From contig VWZX01008950.1 of assembly GCA_013399015.1 (NCBI GenBank), positions 177,354 through 241,353 on the forward strand: a stretch of DNA of 64,000 bases, written 5' to 3'. Shown here piece by piece: positions 35,096 to 46,532 of this stretch. The notes beneath the pieces were generated by a model that saw nothing but the letters and a program-made list of their open reading frames with translations, searched no databases and was not told the origin of the DNA. The DNA is from Galbula dea (taxonomy: Eukaryota > Chordata > Aves > Piciformes > Galbulidae). Each line of letters begins with the position of its first letter. Positions within the stretch are counted from its first letter, which is position 1. Made by a program: the position numbers and the translations under genes.

Positions 35096-37084
35096 TGGTA
35101 ACATAGTTAAAGTTGTTACAAGCAAGTGAACTGGTGGTGATACTGAAAGAGAACTTAGCAGTTTGACACATTATACAAGCGCATTAATAATTGAGTTTCA
35201 GTTAGTAGGAATTCAAAAGTTGAAAACCAGTAATCCTTCAACAATTTACATACTTTTTTCTTCAGTTTTTGACTATTTAGCATATCTTTTTTACAGATAA
35301 AATTATGCTATATGTTGCAGTGCTTATTATGCATGCTTTAAAGTGGATTAAGCTGCTCTTACCTTTGTGTAGGCTATGTATTTTTCATTCAAATGCAACA
35401 TCTATATATCACAACTTAAAATATGAAAAAGAAAGGTAGAATGGAAGAAAAAAGATTTTTAAAGTATTAATTCAGGGGGGAAATGTGTATGTTATTTCAT
35501 TTTTTTCTCTTCTGATTTAAGAAAGTTTGTACAATTTTCAGATTGAACTTTCATTCTTTCTTTTACAAATGAGAGTGTTCTTTGACGTTTCATCTTCTTG
35601 GCTCCACCAGTAAGTTCTTTTGTAATTAACAAAATGTAACATATTTCTTCCAGATAAGAAAGCTGGAAATTAAGCTTTCTTTTTTTTTTGAAGAAAAAAA
35701 TAATAAAAGTTATGCAGATAAACTAAGCAATTCTTTTGTAATTAGAGAACTCCAAATGGCTCACCAATGCAAAACCCTCCAGAATTTCCTTTTAGTAAAG
35801 TCCAGAGTGTAAAAGGCAAGGAATAAGAACAATGTGGCACAAATATATAATGTGTAAAACTCTACCCGGGAAAGCAGTCATCAGCTATAGCAGATTTGTG
35901 GGAAGACATTTAACTGGCAATGAGGTGAACTTAAGAAAAAGGAAAACAACTGGCTTAGGGAAAAAAGAAAGACACAACCAAAAAAATTTCTGTAGCAAGC
36001 AGGATAATAATTCATCTCACTTCTTAAAATACAATGATCATAATGATCGAATTGAGGGGAGAAGTAGCTTGGTCCACTGAAACCATATCAGAGTTTCTGG
36101 TGGCTCTTCTCCTTTGTATTCCTTACTGTTACAAATCTTTAGAGCAGTTTTTCTGTCTGTAATGCTTGAGCAGAGTTCATTGAGGCCAGAATGCTCATGT
36201 ACTGAAAAGAATCTCCCCTCTTCTGCTTTGGGGCAGAAAAAAAGAACTTGGCTGTATCGACCCTTTGTGTAAAAGTAGCTGATACAAACAGTATAGTCTT
36301 GAATTTCCTTTGGTGTGTTCAGCTTTCTACTTACTCAACTTTTGCTGATCCTTGCTCTTGGCTTGTTGTTCATGTCTTGCAACCTCTGACTTCTTCCATT
36401 TGGCCTTTTCTCTAGACCCGTTCTCATACATTCTTGCTCTCCTTTGATCTGCTCCCTTTTCACACCACATGACCCTATAAAATACCGATTCATGTTGCAC
36501 CTGTATAAACAGCAAGTAGAGGTCAGCTTTGACTTGACCTCAAAAAAACCCAAACCAAAACAAAAAACAAACAAACAAACCCAAAACAAACACACACCAA
36601 AAACCCCAAACCAAAACAAACCAAAACAAACCATAAACCAAAACAAAACTCAGAACAAAAAACAACCATAAACTGTAAGCCAAATCTTCAGGTTCAGTAA
36701 GTAGGATTTTTAATAATACATTGCTCCTAGCTAAACAGATTTCTGATGAAGCATAGAAAATATAATATCTACAGAATATGGCATGTAGTGATCCTTAAAT
36801 GAATTGTGCCTCTTAATCTGATCAGTTTCAAAAGTGTGACTTTTTAATAAACTACATCAAGTTCCAACATACAGCAGTTCTTGTTCACCAAGACCACTCA
36901 AACCACAGGCGCTTAAAATTTTTAGAATTTTTAGAGTGACCAGGTGAAGAAAGACCCACTCTTACATAAAGAAATGAGAAAGGTATAGTATAAGTTCTCA
37001 AAATAAAGACTGGAAGAAGGATATTGATATGTATTACATTTGGAAGCAAACAAGCTGGTCAGTTCCTTTTACACTGAAAGAAGA
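35096..37084. other. AT-rich sequence, no gene seen
   Basis: Apart from the A/C-rich tract at 36540-36667, nothing recognised. Confidence 0.5.
36540..36667. repeat. A/C-rich low-complexity tract
   Basis: About 128 bp made almost only of A and C, with drifting AAACC, CAAAA and AAAC units (GT-poor on this strand). The lysine/asparagine-rich 75-codon frame over it is an artefact of composition. Confidence 0.9.
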
Positions 37085-37720
37085 GGAAGAATCTGACCCC
37101 ATCCTCCTGACATCCACCCTTCACATATTTATAAGCATAGATGAGGTCACCCCTTAATCTCCTCTTCTCCAAGCTAAAGACACGCAGCTCCCTTAGCCTT
37201 TCCTCAGAAGGAAGATGTTCTAGCCCCTTCATCATCTTTGTGGCTCTGGGCTGCACTCTTTCCAGCAGTTCCCTTTCCTTCTTCAACTGAGGGGCCCAGA
37301 ACTGGACACAAGATTCCAGATGCGGCCTCACCAGGGTAGAGTAAAGTGGAAGAAGAACCTCTCTTGACCTACTAACCACAGCCCTTCTAATACACCCCAG
37401 AATCCCATTAGCCCTCCTGACCACAAGAGCACACTGCTGCCTCATGGTCATCCTTCCATCCACCAGGACCCCCAGGTCCCTTTCCCCTTCACTGCTCTCC
37501 AACAGCTCAGTCCCCAACCTATACTCATACATGGAGTTGGTCTTTCCCAGGTGCAAAACTGAACACTTGGCCTTATTGAATTTCATTCAATTTCTCCCCA
37601 CCCAACTCTCCAGCCTGTCTAAATCACACTGAATGGCAGCACAACCCTCCAGTGTGTCATCCACTCCACCCAGTTTAGTGTCATCAGCAAACTTGCTGGC
37701 AGCACTCTGCTCAACAAAAC
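37059..37720 (-). pseudogene. CR1 ORF2 fragment with catalytic FADD motif
   Basis: An RT palm to C-terminal fragment of CR1 ORF2, nearly open. Upstream of the 175-codon frame (37059-37586) the same frame continues through one stop (GRN, stop, MKFNKAKC) to the catalytic FADD, encoded at 37680-37691. Downstream come YEYRLGTELLESSEGERDLG, LLPLYSTLVRPHLESCVQF, ERVQPRATKMMKGLEHLP and LEKRRLRGDLIYAYKYVKGG in the normal order. The last few codons at the left are not CR1. It encodes no endonuclease and cannot be active. Confidence 0.88.
37085..37720 (-). mobile_element. CR1 LINE fragment lacking its 3' UTR (subfamily A)
   Basis: Minus-strand CR1 ORF2 from the RT palm to the C-terminal third. Unlike the other copies it does not reach the 3' tail: at the left it stops in the CTGACCCCATCCTCCTGACATCC segment. 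This suggests a later deletion rather than ordinary 5' truncation. Confidence 0.92.
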
Positions 37721-38196
37721 TAGGAATCAGGAACTACTCTTCTCTTTTGTCACTTCTCCATCATATTTTCTTTAAAAAGTGTAAGAAAAGATTCAGAAAG
37801 TCGAGAGAGTTCTTCATTACCTGCTATATTTTCTGTGCAGCAGGCACCAGCCCTCAAAAAGAAGGATCCTCTTAAAGTCTGGTTGCAGTTACTCACCATT
37901 ATCTCTCATATTTACTGAACTGAATTATTTGGTACCATTAACATTACCTCACTACTTGTCTTCCTTGCCAGGTAATTCATAAAAATGTTTTAATATAAAG
38001 CATTAGTTGTAGCAGAGATAACTCTAAACCCCCTTTTATGAACTCTCTTATTATGAAAATTGAGCATCTGCTTCTACTGTCCATATCAATCACTTAACCA
38101 ATTACTTATCTACTAAAAGGTCTTTCCTCTCATGCCTGTTTCTTTAGATGACTCATGAATAAACTAAATGCCTTTCTAAAATCAGATTGTATGAAA
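37721..38196. other. Unique sequence, no gene seen
   Basis: No recognised element between the CR1 fragment and the LTR. Confidence 0.5.
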
Positions 38197-38441
38197 TGAC
38201 CCTTCCTGCTGCCATTGAGAGATGGGATGCAGCTTGATGCAAGCAAGATGTCCACTTTATTGATTACAAGCATGAGAATATATACTATTTTAACTGTGTG
38301 TGGCTTCCTCTCATTGGTACATTTTTTGATGCCTTTTACATTAATTGGCTAAAAGACCAAGCAGGCTACAAGATGACAGATTTTGAAACTACTCTTTGTT
38401 TCCCCTTAGTCAGTACTTTTCCACTGCAGGGGAATTCCACA
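38197..38441 (-). mobile_element. ERVK-like LTR (minus orientation)
   Basis: On the minus strand the order is CCAAT (38344-38348), CCAAT (38313-38317), TATATAT (38278-38284), AATAAA (38256-38261), and an end GGCAGCAGGAAGGGTCA at 38197. The AATAAA lies only about 20 bp after the TATA element, the compact layout of alpharetrovirus-like/ERVK LTRs. The 5' end is tentatively set at 38441 (TGTGGAATTCC). No target duplication was found, so the right boundary may extend further. Confidence 0.6.
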
Positions 38442-40865
38442 ATCTATATTGTGGTTTGGTCCTCAGTGTTCTTTGCTTCCTTGCTTCATGGCCACGAGCT
38501 TGCATATCCTGTGTATTTTGCCACAGCTTCTTACCAACCAGTTCCAATACATCTGATACTAGCAAGTCTGACGTGCTTGATGTCCTTCCCTGTTCATCCA
38601 GGACTCCTACACCTTCCTTGTCCATATACTCAATGACTGAATTCCCTTGTCTGACTTCATTGCTGATCCTGCTCTGAGCAGCACATTGGACTAAAGATCT
38701 CCTTGAGGTCCCTTCATCCTGTGACTCCAGTAGAGAACTTCAGTGGGCTTGTGACTAAGGGCTATTCTGTAGAGAAATGATTGCTGTTCTCTCACGTCAT
38801 ATTTATACACAAGTCTGCTAATTACACTTTTTTTATTACAACTTCTGTTAGTTTGCCTTGCACATGCATCAATCCTACTGCTTTGTGGCTTCCCAGGAGC
38901 TCTTTAAAATAAATTCCAAAATATTTTCAATTTTCCAGTCCCCTCATACTTATATGGCTTTATACACTGAAAGTGCACATCATAGCTAGAAGTTGCAGAC
39001 CACTTCTGTTTTTCCTCCACTAGTCTTTCTTTGAATTCCTTAAGGAGTCCTTTAAATATTCTATTTGCTTCTCATTATTGTTCATTTTACTTTTTACTAT
39101 CTAACCTCTTTCATACACACTCTGACTCAAGCCAATCATGGCAACATTTTCAAGCTGAAACTAGAATGTGAATTCAAAGATTTAATTAAGTACTAATGGT
39201 TTTGGAGTAGTTTATACGTTGTCTTAGCTGTCTTTAGTTTGTTGGGTTGTTTTTTAGTTTTGTTTTTAGCTTTTTTTTCCCCTTATGGTGACCTGTTCCT
39301 TGTTATCCCATTGTGCTTGATCCACAAATATTCCCTCTGAACACTTCTTTTCTTCAGCATAGATTCCATGTGCCAACATATAACTGTGTTGTAGTTCTGA
39401 GGAAGTCCTTAACACCTTTGTTATACTAACTTATTTGTGCACATGGTATATATGTTCCCTACTACCCAGAATGAAGTTTAACATTATATTGCCACAGAAC
39501 ACTTTTATATTAATATCATGATCTGTCCAATAACTTGTCAAATAAAATCTGAAAGTATTATTATAAAAAAAAGTCCACTGTTTAATGTTGGCTCAAAAAG
39601 CATAGCATATATCTCTCCTTTTCTACATTACAAGTCTTGATGTCTGTGTCCAAGAAGGTACAAGCATGTATAGTGCTTGTTTATTGCAGTGATTCTTTTT
39701 GCTACTCAAAATCAACAGAATCCTGAGGGGATATTCACATCAGGATTTGTTATTCAAACCATGATTTACTGATCTGTATGGAATCAGTTTAGTAGGTAAT
39801 GTTCAAACGAACGTAAGATATTGCCAAGTTATGTTGCAAAATGCACAGATATCTTCAGTTATTCGATTTTTTTATAGTATTTCTTGATGACAGAAATTTT
39901 TGTGTCAATGTTACTGTCTCTGTTAATGATCTTACATAGGCTGCTGTATTTCTCTTGAATCATGTTTTATTTTGAATTCGAAAATAGAAATAATGAGATC
40001 AAAGTGTACAGATCCCTGTGCATTACAAATATTTTTATGCAAGTAGATTTTAGATTAGTCAACAGCAGACAGCACAGAGAGGACATAATTACCAGATCTA
40101 ACAGGCAATTCCTGATCAAATTGGATCAACTGCCAGATCCAACAGATCTTACCATATTCATCTGAGAATATTTTTTGTATGGGACTAAAAGATTTCATTC
40201 TGTAACACTTTTACTGAGAATCTCTGCCTTTTTCTTTGCTTTCAACACGAAACTATGTTTCAGAATTAAGCCATCTGTATTTTATAATTAGAGAAGAAAC
40301 AACCCAAAACTAAGAACAACAGTCATCATGACATCTCAGCAGAAGACAGGCCATAAAGCACTTCATATTTTTAGCACTGAGATGAGAAAAATAATTAACT
40401 GATATTAACTATGAAATTGAACCTTAACTTTCTTTCTTGTAAGGACATGGTATGAACTTTACAAATGTGATTTCATCTGTTGAAAATATTTCTTAATGTG
40501 CAAAAAGTACATAGGATGAGCAAAATACTGTCTTACGCTCTTTTTTGGCAAGCAGTTACTAGTTTCGATCAATGCTAGGAAACAAAATGGGTAAAATCTG
40601 TTATATTCTAAATCTCAATGTTGTTAAATTGATGAAAACACATTTCATCTGCTTTATATCTGGTACAATTATGTTTTACAGAGCTCCAGGAGTACTGTCA
40701 GGAGTTAACAGAAGTACTTAGTCTTTGGCAGTTTAGGATGTGTTTTGATAGCCTTTCTTTCCAGACCAGATTTCACAGGTTGAAAGATTCACAGATTTCA
40801 CAGGGGTTTTTTTCATATATTTTATTTCCAGTTTTTACAGCTTGCAAATTCAAGCCTGCAATGCA
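38442..40865. other. 2.4 kb AT-rich unique sequence, no gene seen
   Basis: The 93-112 codon frames near 38298-38677 overlap on both strands and carry no domain I recognise. Nothing else stands out. Confidence 0.5.
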
Positions 40866-41094
40866 TTGAGGTTTAGATTAATACTAGGAAGAATTTCTCT
40901 ACTGAAAGAGTGGTTAGATATTGGAATAGGCTGCCCAGGGAGGTGGTGGAGTCACCATCCCTGGAGGTTTTTAAGAAGAGGATAGATGTGTTTCTTCAGG
41001 GGACGATTTAGGGCTAAGAGTAGTGTAGGGCTATCGGTTGGACTAGATCATCTTGAGGGTCCTTTCCAACCCTAATGTTTCTGTGATTCTGTGA
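40866..41094 (+). mobile_element. Young CR1 LINE, 3' 230 bp (subfamily B)
   Basis: Begins inside ORF2 (GGTTTAGATTAATACTAGG), reads through GTGGTTAGATATTGGAATAGG and the GATGTGTTTCTTCAGGGGA end of ORF2, and closes with the TTTCTGTGATTCTGTGA tail. It is almost identical to the matching part of 14105-15176. Severely 5'-truncated. Confidence 0.95.
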
Positions 41095-41620
41095 GTAACA
41101 GCTAATATCCACAGAACACTTCTACATGCATACATCTTGAAGTAGATGATTGACATCCATTCAGAATTAAAACTGAAAATAAGTTGAAGAGCTTCTCTGT
41201 ATCTTGTAGCAGAATGCTCACAGTGCTGTAAAGTTTTCTATTCATGAGGCAACCACAGGCCATATTTGTGACTGCAACATACTAGTAACAGAAATGAGAG
41301 TCTAAGCTACACATGATTTTCATTGGGTTATTCAGATTTACATTCTCAAATTATTGCAACTTCTTTTCTATGGTGATAGGTTATCCATAAAATAAATGTA
41401 TAAAACAAATAATAGGACAAAATTTAAGAATGTTCACATTGTGTTCAATATTGGCTTGATAGAAAAATCTTTTAAAGAAAGAGACAAAATTAAATTGTTT
41501 TAAGCAAGGAGAATACATGGTTAAGCAAGGTATAACATGTTCCTTCTTTTCATTCTTAACAAGAGAAAATGTAAGCACACTTTTTTTTTCTATCTGCATA
41601 TTCTCTGTCACAAGATCTTG

Positions 41621-41632
41621 NNNNNNNNNNNN
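41621..41632. other. Assembly gap, 12 N
   Basis: Twelve N, 24 bp before a long T homopolymer, which probably caused the assembly problem. Confidence 0.9.
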
Positions 41633-41655
41633 TATTTTTTTTGTCTCAAAATTTT

Positions 41656-41656
<1 letters not shown>

Positions 41657-41696
<40 letters not shown>
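41657..41696. repeat. Poly-T tract, 40 bases
   Basis: Uninterrupted run of T. The flank to its right shows no polyadenylation signal on the minus strand, so there is no evidence that it is the tail of a retrocopy. Confidence 0.9.
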
Positions 41697-42485
41697 CAAA
41701 ATATGAAGGGCTTTTTAGTATCAGAAATGTCTCCAATAGATTCTTATCTACAAATTGTCCTTTTTCTGGATAAATTCTTTGTATTGAATGTTTTAGAATT
41801 TTTACTGCACAACCTTTTATTTTCCCCTCTCTACTTCAAATAATCCTGCCTCTTTTCTAAACCCTTTTGAATATTTTAACATCCTTTTGAAGTCTGAATA
41901 CTGAAACTGGTGACAGTGCTTCCATATTTCCATATCAAATATGCAAACTGCATTAACTCTTACTCCTGCTTCTTGCTATATTGTTTTAAGATTGTTCCAA
42001 GACTTCACTTATTTGCCTAGCAACATGATCAATACTAGCTGTCTTGACCAGATCATGTCACCAAGAGGCCCTGTTCAATTATTTATGAACACTATGCACC
42101 CTCACCTTTTCCAAAATGATATTTATATTACTTATACTGCAAGTCTGGTCTCTGTGTCTTGTTTCTAGGTGGATGACTTCACCTGTAGCTATATTCAAAT
42201 TAAGTTTTATACATTGTACAATATATTCTGTCTTACTAAAATATATATGCTGCTGAGTTTGTTATGAACTTAAGCTGGAAGCATGGCTTACTGTGAACAG
42301 TGGCACCATGAATTTCATAATTAAACTTTAGAAAAATAAATACAAGTGGTTAGGATTCCTGTGCTTTCCCTAGGAGAACCAGAGAAGTAAGGTTTTAACG
42401 TGGTTCTGACAAGCTATAGTTTTTGGATTTTTGTACCAGACATCAGACAAATTGTTTATTCCTGAAACTGTAAGTCTCTAAATAA

Positions 42486-43742
42486 TTATCATGGCTAGGC
42501 TTCGCGAACAAAGATTTGGGAAGGGCTCTACCCGCTTTTGTTGCAAGCGTGTTGGTGGCTAAAAAGGGCAATATGAGATAAGCATGCGCGGTTGCCAAAG
42601 GCACAGCAGAAAGACACCTTAGATGGTGTGTTCAGCAAGGTACGATTCTTTCTGAGTTGTCTTTTCTCCTCAAGAGTGATCCTGCGTGCTTTCTCAAAAG
42701 CATCCGCAGCGTTATAGAAGGTGTGTCTCCAGGCCTCCCACTTGAAGGCCAGAGTAGACCAGTTATGATGATCAATATGGCCAAGGCAGAGATGTTGTTT
42801 CAGGGAGTCCTTGTATCTTCTCATTGGGGCTCCTCTCTTGTGGCAGCCGGTGGCAAGTTCACCATAAAGCAAGAACTTAGGGAGGCAGTGGTCCTTCATC
42901 CTTGAGACGTGCCCTGCCCATCACAGCTGTGTTCTCAGTAACATGGCCTCAATACTTGTGACTGCTGCTTGTTCTAGAACAGATGTATTGGTCACATAAT
43001 CTGACCAGTGGATGTTTAGGATTGTGCGAAGACAGCATTGATGGAAGAGTTCTAGGAGACGCAGGTGGTGGTGGTAAATGACCCATGATTCTGATCCGTA
43101 TAGGAGAGTAGACAGCACTATGGCTCTGTAAACTCTGATCTTTGTACTTTTCTTCAGATGTTTATTTCACCAAACTCTTTTATGAAGCTTTCCAAAAGCA
43201 CTATATGCCTTTGCTAGCCTGTTGTCTATCTCTCCGTCAATCTTGCCATCCGAGGAGATGAGGCTACCTAGGTAATTAAACTGCTGAACTGATTTGAGCT
43301 CTGATTCGCCAATGGTGATATGGGGATGATGGAAGACTTCCTGAGGTGCCAGTTGATAGAGAACTTCTGTCTTCTTTAAGCTGACTTCCAGCCCAAAGAG
43401 CTCGGCAGCATCTGCAAAGCAGGATATTAAACGCTGCAGAGCTGCTTCTGTGTGTGCAACAAGGGCAGTGTCATCAGCATAGAGCAGCTCCCGGACAAGA
43501 TGATTTAAGGTCTTAGTGTGGGCCTTCAGTCTCCATAGATTGAATAGGCTTCCACCAGTACGGTATCAGACGTAGATACCGTCCTGATCATCGAGGTCTG
43601 CTGTGGCCCTTTGGAGCATCATGCTGAAAAAGATTGTGAATAAGGTTGGTGCTAGCACGCAGCCTTGTTTCACACCATTAGTTATTAGAAAGGGCTCAGA
43701 AAGTGCATTGCCATATCTGACTTGGCTGTGCTGATCCTCAGT
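42486..43742 (-). mobile_element. RTE-clade LINE (AviRTE-like), 5'-truncated
   Basis: Minus-strand non-CR1 LINE of about 1.25 kb comprising the back half of the reverse transcriptase and a short 3' UTR. It is identified by its protein (next entry). It lacks the N-terminal endonuclease, so it is a 5'-truncated insertion; the 3' end is near 42486 (AGCCATGATAATTATT on the minus strand). RTE elements are rare in birds and are thought to have arrived by horizontal transfer (AviRTE). Base composition is GC-richer than its flanks. Confidence 0.85.
42528..43742 (-). pseudogene. RTE reverse transcriptase, C-terminal half, three stops
   Basis: One reading frame runs through the whole segment, about 405 codons, broken only by TGA at 43566-43568, 43167-43169 and 42921-42923. 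In order it shows GVKQGCVLAPTLFTIFF (RT motif B region), the catalytic YADD (43470-43481) in ELLYADDTALVAHTEAAL, GLEVSLKKTEVLYQ, FNYLGSLISSDGKID, the LLYGSESW block, a CLRTILNIHW-like block, WAGHVSRMKDH and RRYKDSLKQHL. This order is characteristic of RTE-type LINEs and unlike CR1. Each stop sits where the family has arginine. The catalytic residues are kept, but the missing endonuclease and the stops make it inactive. Confidence 0.85.
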
Positions 43743-44507
43743 AACAAATACAAGTCAGTTGTTCAATTCTCCATATCATTTCAGTAGTAAAATTATCTAG
43801 GTCAAAAAGACAGCAAATTCCCTAAGTCACTAACACTGGGCTACACTTATATCCAGGTGTCCAATGGCTTATGTAGATGCATTTAGAAGTCAGTCTGGCA
43901 CAGTATTATCTTTGGATGAGCATCGTGGACCAGCTGACAGGCTCAGAGGATTACAAATTTCCTGCTCAGACTGTCCTTTTTTGTTGAGTTACAGAAGCAC
44001 TCTCTGGATTTGTTGATCAGTCATCATATGCCATGTCTCCTTCCCCCCTGTGCCTGTTCTGCTTGTATGCATGGAGCTTGCAAATGCTGTATAAAGCCTG
44101 CTAGACCCTAAGTAGTACAGGAAAGGATGCTATAGCATTACAGCTGTTATAATTATTATACAGTTCAATTATGCAACATATAAACAATTAGTCCCTTTCA
44201 TACAAAAATCTGGCTGGAAGTATAGGATATATCAGAAAAAAATTTTGTACTATGTTTCTAGGTCAAGACCACTTGGTAAGGGGCATGTGTGACTGCAGGC
44301 TTATCAAACTACTGTTCTCTGAAGTCACTGTTGTTGGTTTTGACTTTCAAAACTAAATGATTTAGTAATAAGTTTAGGTGAATTTAACAATGTAAGAGTT
44401 TCCTCCTTTGTTAAGTACTGCTGCTATGGATAAGAAACAGGCTCCAATCTGTCTGATTTGGGAAAAGGTGAGGATGAGGGGGTAGAGCTAAATATTCATG
44501 GTTTATT
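43743..44507. other. Unique sequence, no gene seen
   Basis: Nothing recognised between the RTE and CR1 elements. Confidence 0.5.
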
Positions 44508-44574
44508 ACAGAATCATAGAATGGCTCAGGTTGGAAGGGACCTTAAAGATCATCTAGTTCCAACCCCCTCGCTG
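44508..44574 (-). mobile_element. CR1 3' tip (subfamily C), separated from its body
   Basis: AGAATCATAGAATGGCTCAGG, GTTGGAAGGGACCTTAAAG and ATCATCTAGTTCCAACCCCC are the last ~65 bp of a CR1. Its continuation lies at 44981-45705, after a ~405-bp foreign insert. Confidence 0.88.
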
Positions 44575-44980
44575 AAACAGAGCAAGGCCCAAAGAGTTAA
44601 CTCAGAAAGCCAACTCTGAGCTAGAATTAAAGAACCAGGATTGTAAGACCAGTGGAAAAATAACATCTGGACAAAGAACGCTGTCATACTGACACAAAGA
44701 ACATACAGTAAGAACACAGAAAGATAAAGAGCACTGAAGATGCTAAAACACTAACGTAAATCTTACATGAATAGAGATAGGAAAGGAACAAGGAGAGATA
44801 TGGGGCAGGAGTCCAAAGACTATTGCAAAATATACATTGTAGTCAGCAGAATCAAGAAAAGTTCAAAACTTTGCCTGAGGAAGAAGAGCAAAACCATGAC
44901 CCCTAAAGATGAAGTAACAGGATGTGCCACCAAGAATCTCCCCAAATTGAAGACCACGCCTATAACTCCACCTTAACTCN
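44575..44980. other. Foreign insert in a CR1, ending at a single N
   Basis: About 405 bp beginning TGAAACAGAGCAAGGCCC and ending CCACCTTAACTCN. It is purine-rich, unrelated to CR1, and sits exactly where CR1 3' UTR/ORF2-end sequence should be. It is probably part of an LTR element whose remainder was lost or collapsed at the N (44980). The 69-codon frame inside it has no recognisable motif. Confidence 0.55.
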
Positions 44981-45705
44981 GGGGCCTCCACAACCTCTCT
45001 GGGCAAACTGTTCCAGTGCCTCACCACCCTTTGGGTAAAGAACCTCCTCCTAATCTCTATCCTAAATTTCCCCTACTTCAGCTTGTAGCCATTTCCCTGT
45101 GTCTTGTTGCAATCCAACCAGGTGAAAAGTCTCTCCCCTTATACCTTATAAACACCTTTCAGGTACTAAAAGGTCCCCTCTAAGCCTTCTCTTTTCCAGG
45201 CTGAACAACCCCAATTCCCTCAGCCTGTCCTCGTAGGTGAGGTGCTCCAGTCCTTTGATCATTTTTGTGGCCCTCCTCTGGACCCGCTCCAAGAGGTGCA
45301 CATCCTTTCTATGGTGAGGACCCCAGAACTGGACACAGTACTCCAGGTGGGGCCTCATGAGGGCAGAATAGAGAGGCAGAATTGCCTCCCTAGACCTGCT
45401 GGTCATTCCTCTCCTGATGCATCCCAGGACACAGTTAGCCTTCTGGGCTGTGATTACACATTGCTGGCTCATATCCAGCTTTTCATCTATCGTGAGCCCC
45501 AAGTCCTCTACATGGCTGCTCTGAACGAGTTCCTCTCCCAGTCTATACTCATATCTTGGGTTGTCCCTATCCAGATGCAGGACCTTACACTTGGACTTCT
45601 TGAACTTCATCTGACTCTCACAGGCCCACTTTTCGAGTTTGTCCAGGTGCCTCTGAATGGCATCCCTCCCTTTTGGCGTATCAACCACACCACTCAGCTT
45701 CATGT
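44981..45705 (-). mobile_element. CR1 LINE body (subfamily C)
   Basis: CCTCCACAACCTCTCTGGGC onward is CR1 ORF2 in minus orientation, running up to the RT palm codons at 45703 (complement of KLSGVVDTP), where the copy is 5'-truncated. Confidence 0.92.
45146..45703 (-). pseudogene. CR1 ORF2 fragment (subfamily C)
   Basis: A 185-codon open frame starting immediately after the position of the catalytic FADDT in family members. It reads KFKKSKCKVLHLDRDNPRYE, YRLGEELVQSS, VEDLGLTIDEKLDMSQQC, LPLYSALMRPHLEYCVQFW, LLERVQRRATKMIKGLEHL and LRELGLFSLEKRRLRGDL, then leaves the CR1 frame (LVPERCL), showing a frameshift near 45175. No endonuclease or catalytic aspartates remain, so it is non-functional. 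Confidence 0.9.
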
Positions 45706-46532
45706 AGTCTTATTAGCTGTGGTTACTTTTAGTATTTCACCGAACAGTACTGGCGTGCTTTTCAATGTTAACTAACGTGTTCTGGGTAGAAGTCGTTTAA
45801 CATTTATGTAATGTAAACAGCTTTGCATATTAATAAATGTTGGGCTGTAACACTTTTATTATAAAAATCATTCAGACTTCCTGTAATTTCATTTTTATAT
45901 TTGTTACTGCTACAGGTATAAGTTTTACTTGTTACTATTCACTCCAGCAGCTTTATTTTTTGTGAATCCATGGTTCTTTTTTGTGATAATTTGTTGAATA
46001 TGAATGTCTACGACACTCAATTAGTAGTCTTAAAAAAAAAAGTCAAAATTGCTCAGTTTGAACCACACATTATTAGCCATTTCTATTTATGTAAAACCAT
46101 AGATGTCAGACAGAACTGATTATTATTCATACTATAATATTCTGTCTTAATACGGAAATATTATATTTCTTTGCTGTTTTATGTTTACGCCTCGGTAAAC
46201 TAGTAAACACTACACTATATCATTTTAAAAGTCTTCAATGATTTGAAATTCAGTTGCTCTTTTCTGGTTTTGTTTTTTTTTTAATAGTGCCACACTTACA
46301 CAGCATAACATTATTTTATTCTCTGATGATATGATTATCTCATCTTAGATTGAGCTTCAGCAACCATTTAACAATAGCCAATAAACCTCAATGCAAATTA
46401 CACTTTATGGAAAGAAATAAAACAGACCTCTTAAAATATGAATTTAATTTATAGGAAACCATTTAATCAGCAAGAAATACTTACCTGGTAATGTGTTTTT
46501 ATATATTAAAAACCTCATCTTCTGGCTCAATA
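45706..46532. other. AT-rich unique sequence, no gene seen
   Basis: Nothing recognised. Confidence 0.55.

Larger units (their letters stand above)
41095..42485. other. AT-rich unique sequence with N gap and poly-T
   Basis: No gene or repeat family recognised apart from the gap and T tract listed separately. Confidence 0.5.

Noticed and set aside
36444..36671. Lys/Asn/Thr-rich 75-codon ORF
   Set aside because: Produced by the A/C-rich low-complexity tract.
38437..38454. Hairpin CCACAAT-CTAT-ATTGTGG as a functional element
   Set aside because: Short stem at an uncertain LTR edge; no supporting evidence.
41657..41696. Poly-A tail of a processed pseudogene on the minus strand
   Set aside because: No AATAAA-type signal and no coding similarity next to the tract.
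45242..45775. 177-codon plus-strand ORF
   Set aside because: Antisense shadow of the CR1 ORF2 frame at 45146-45703.
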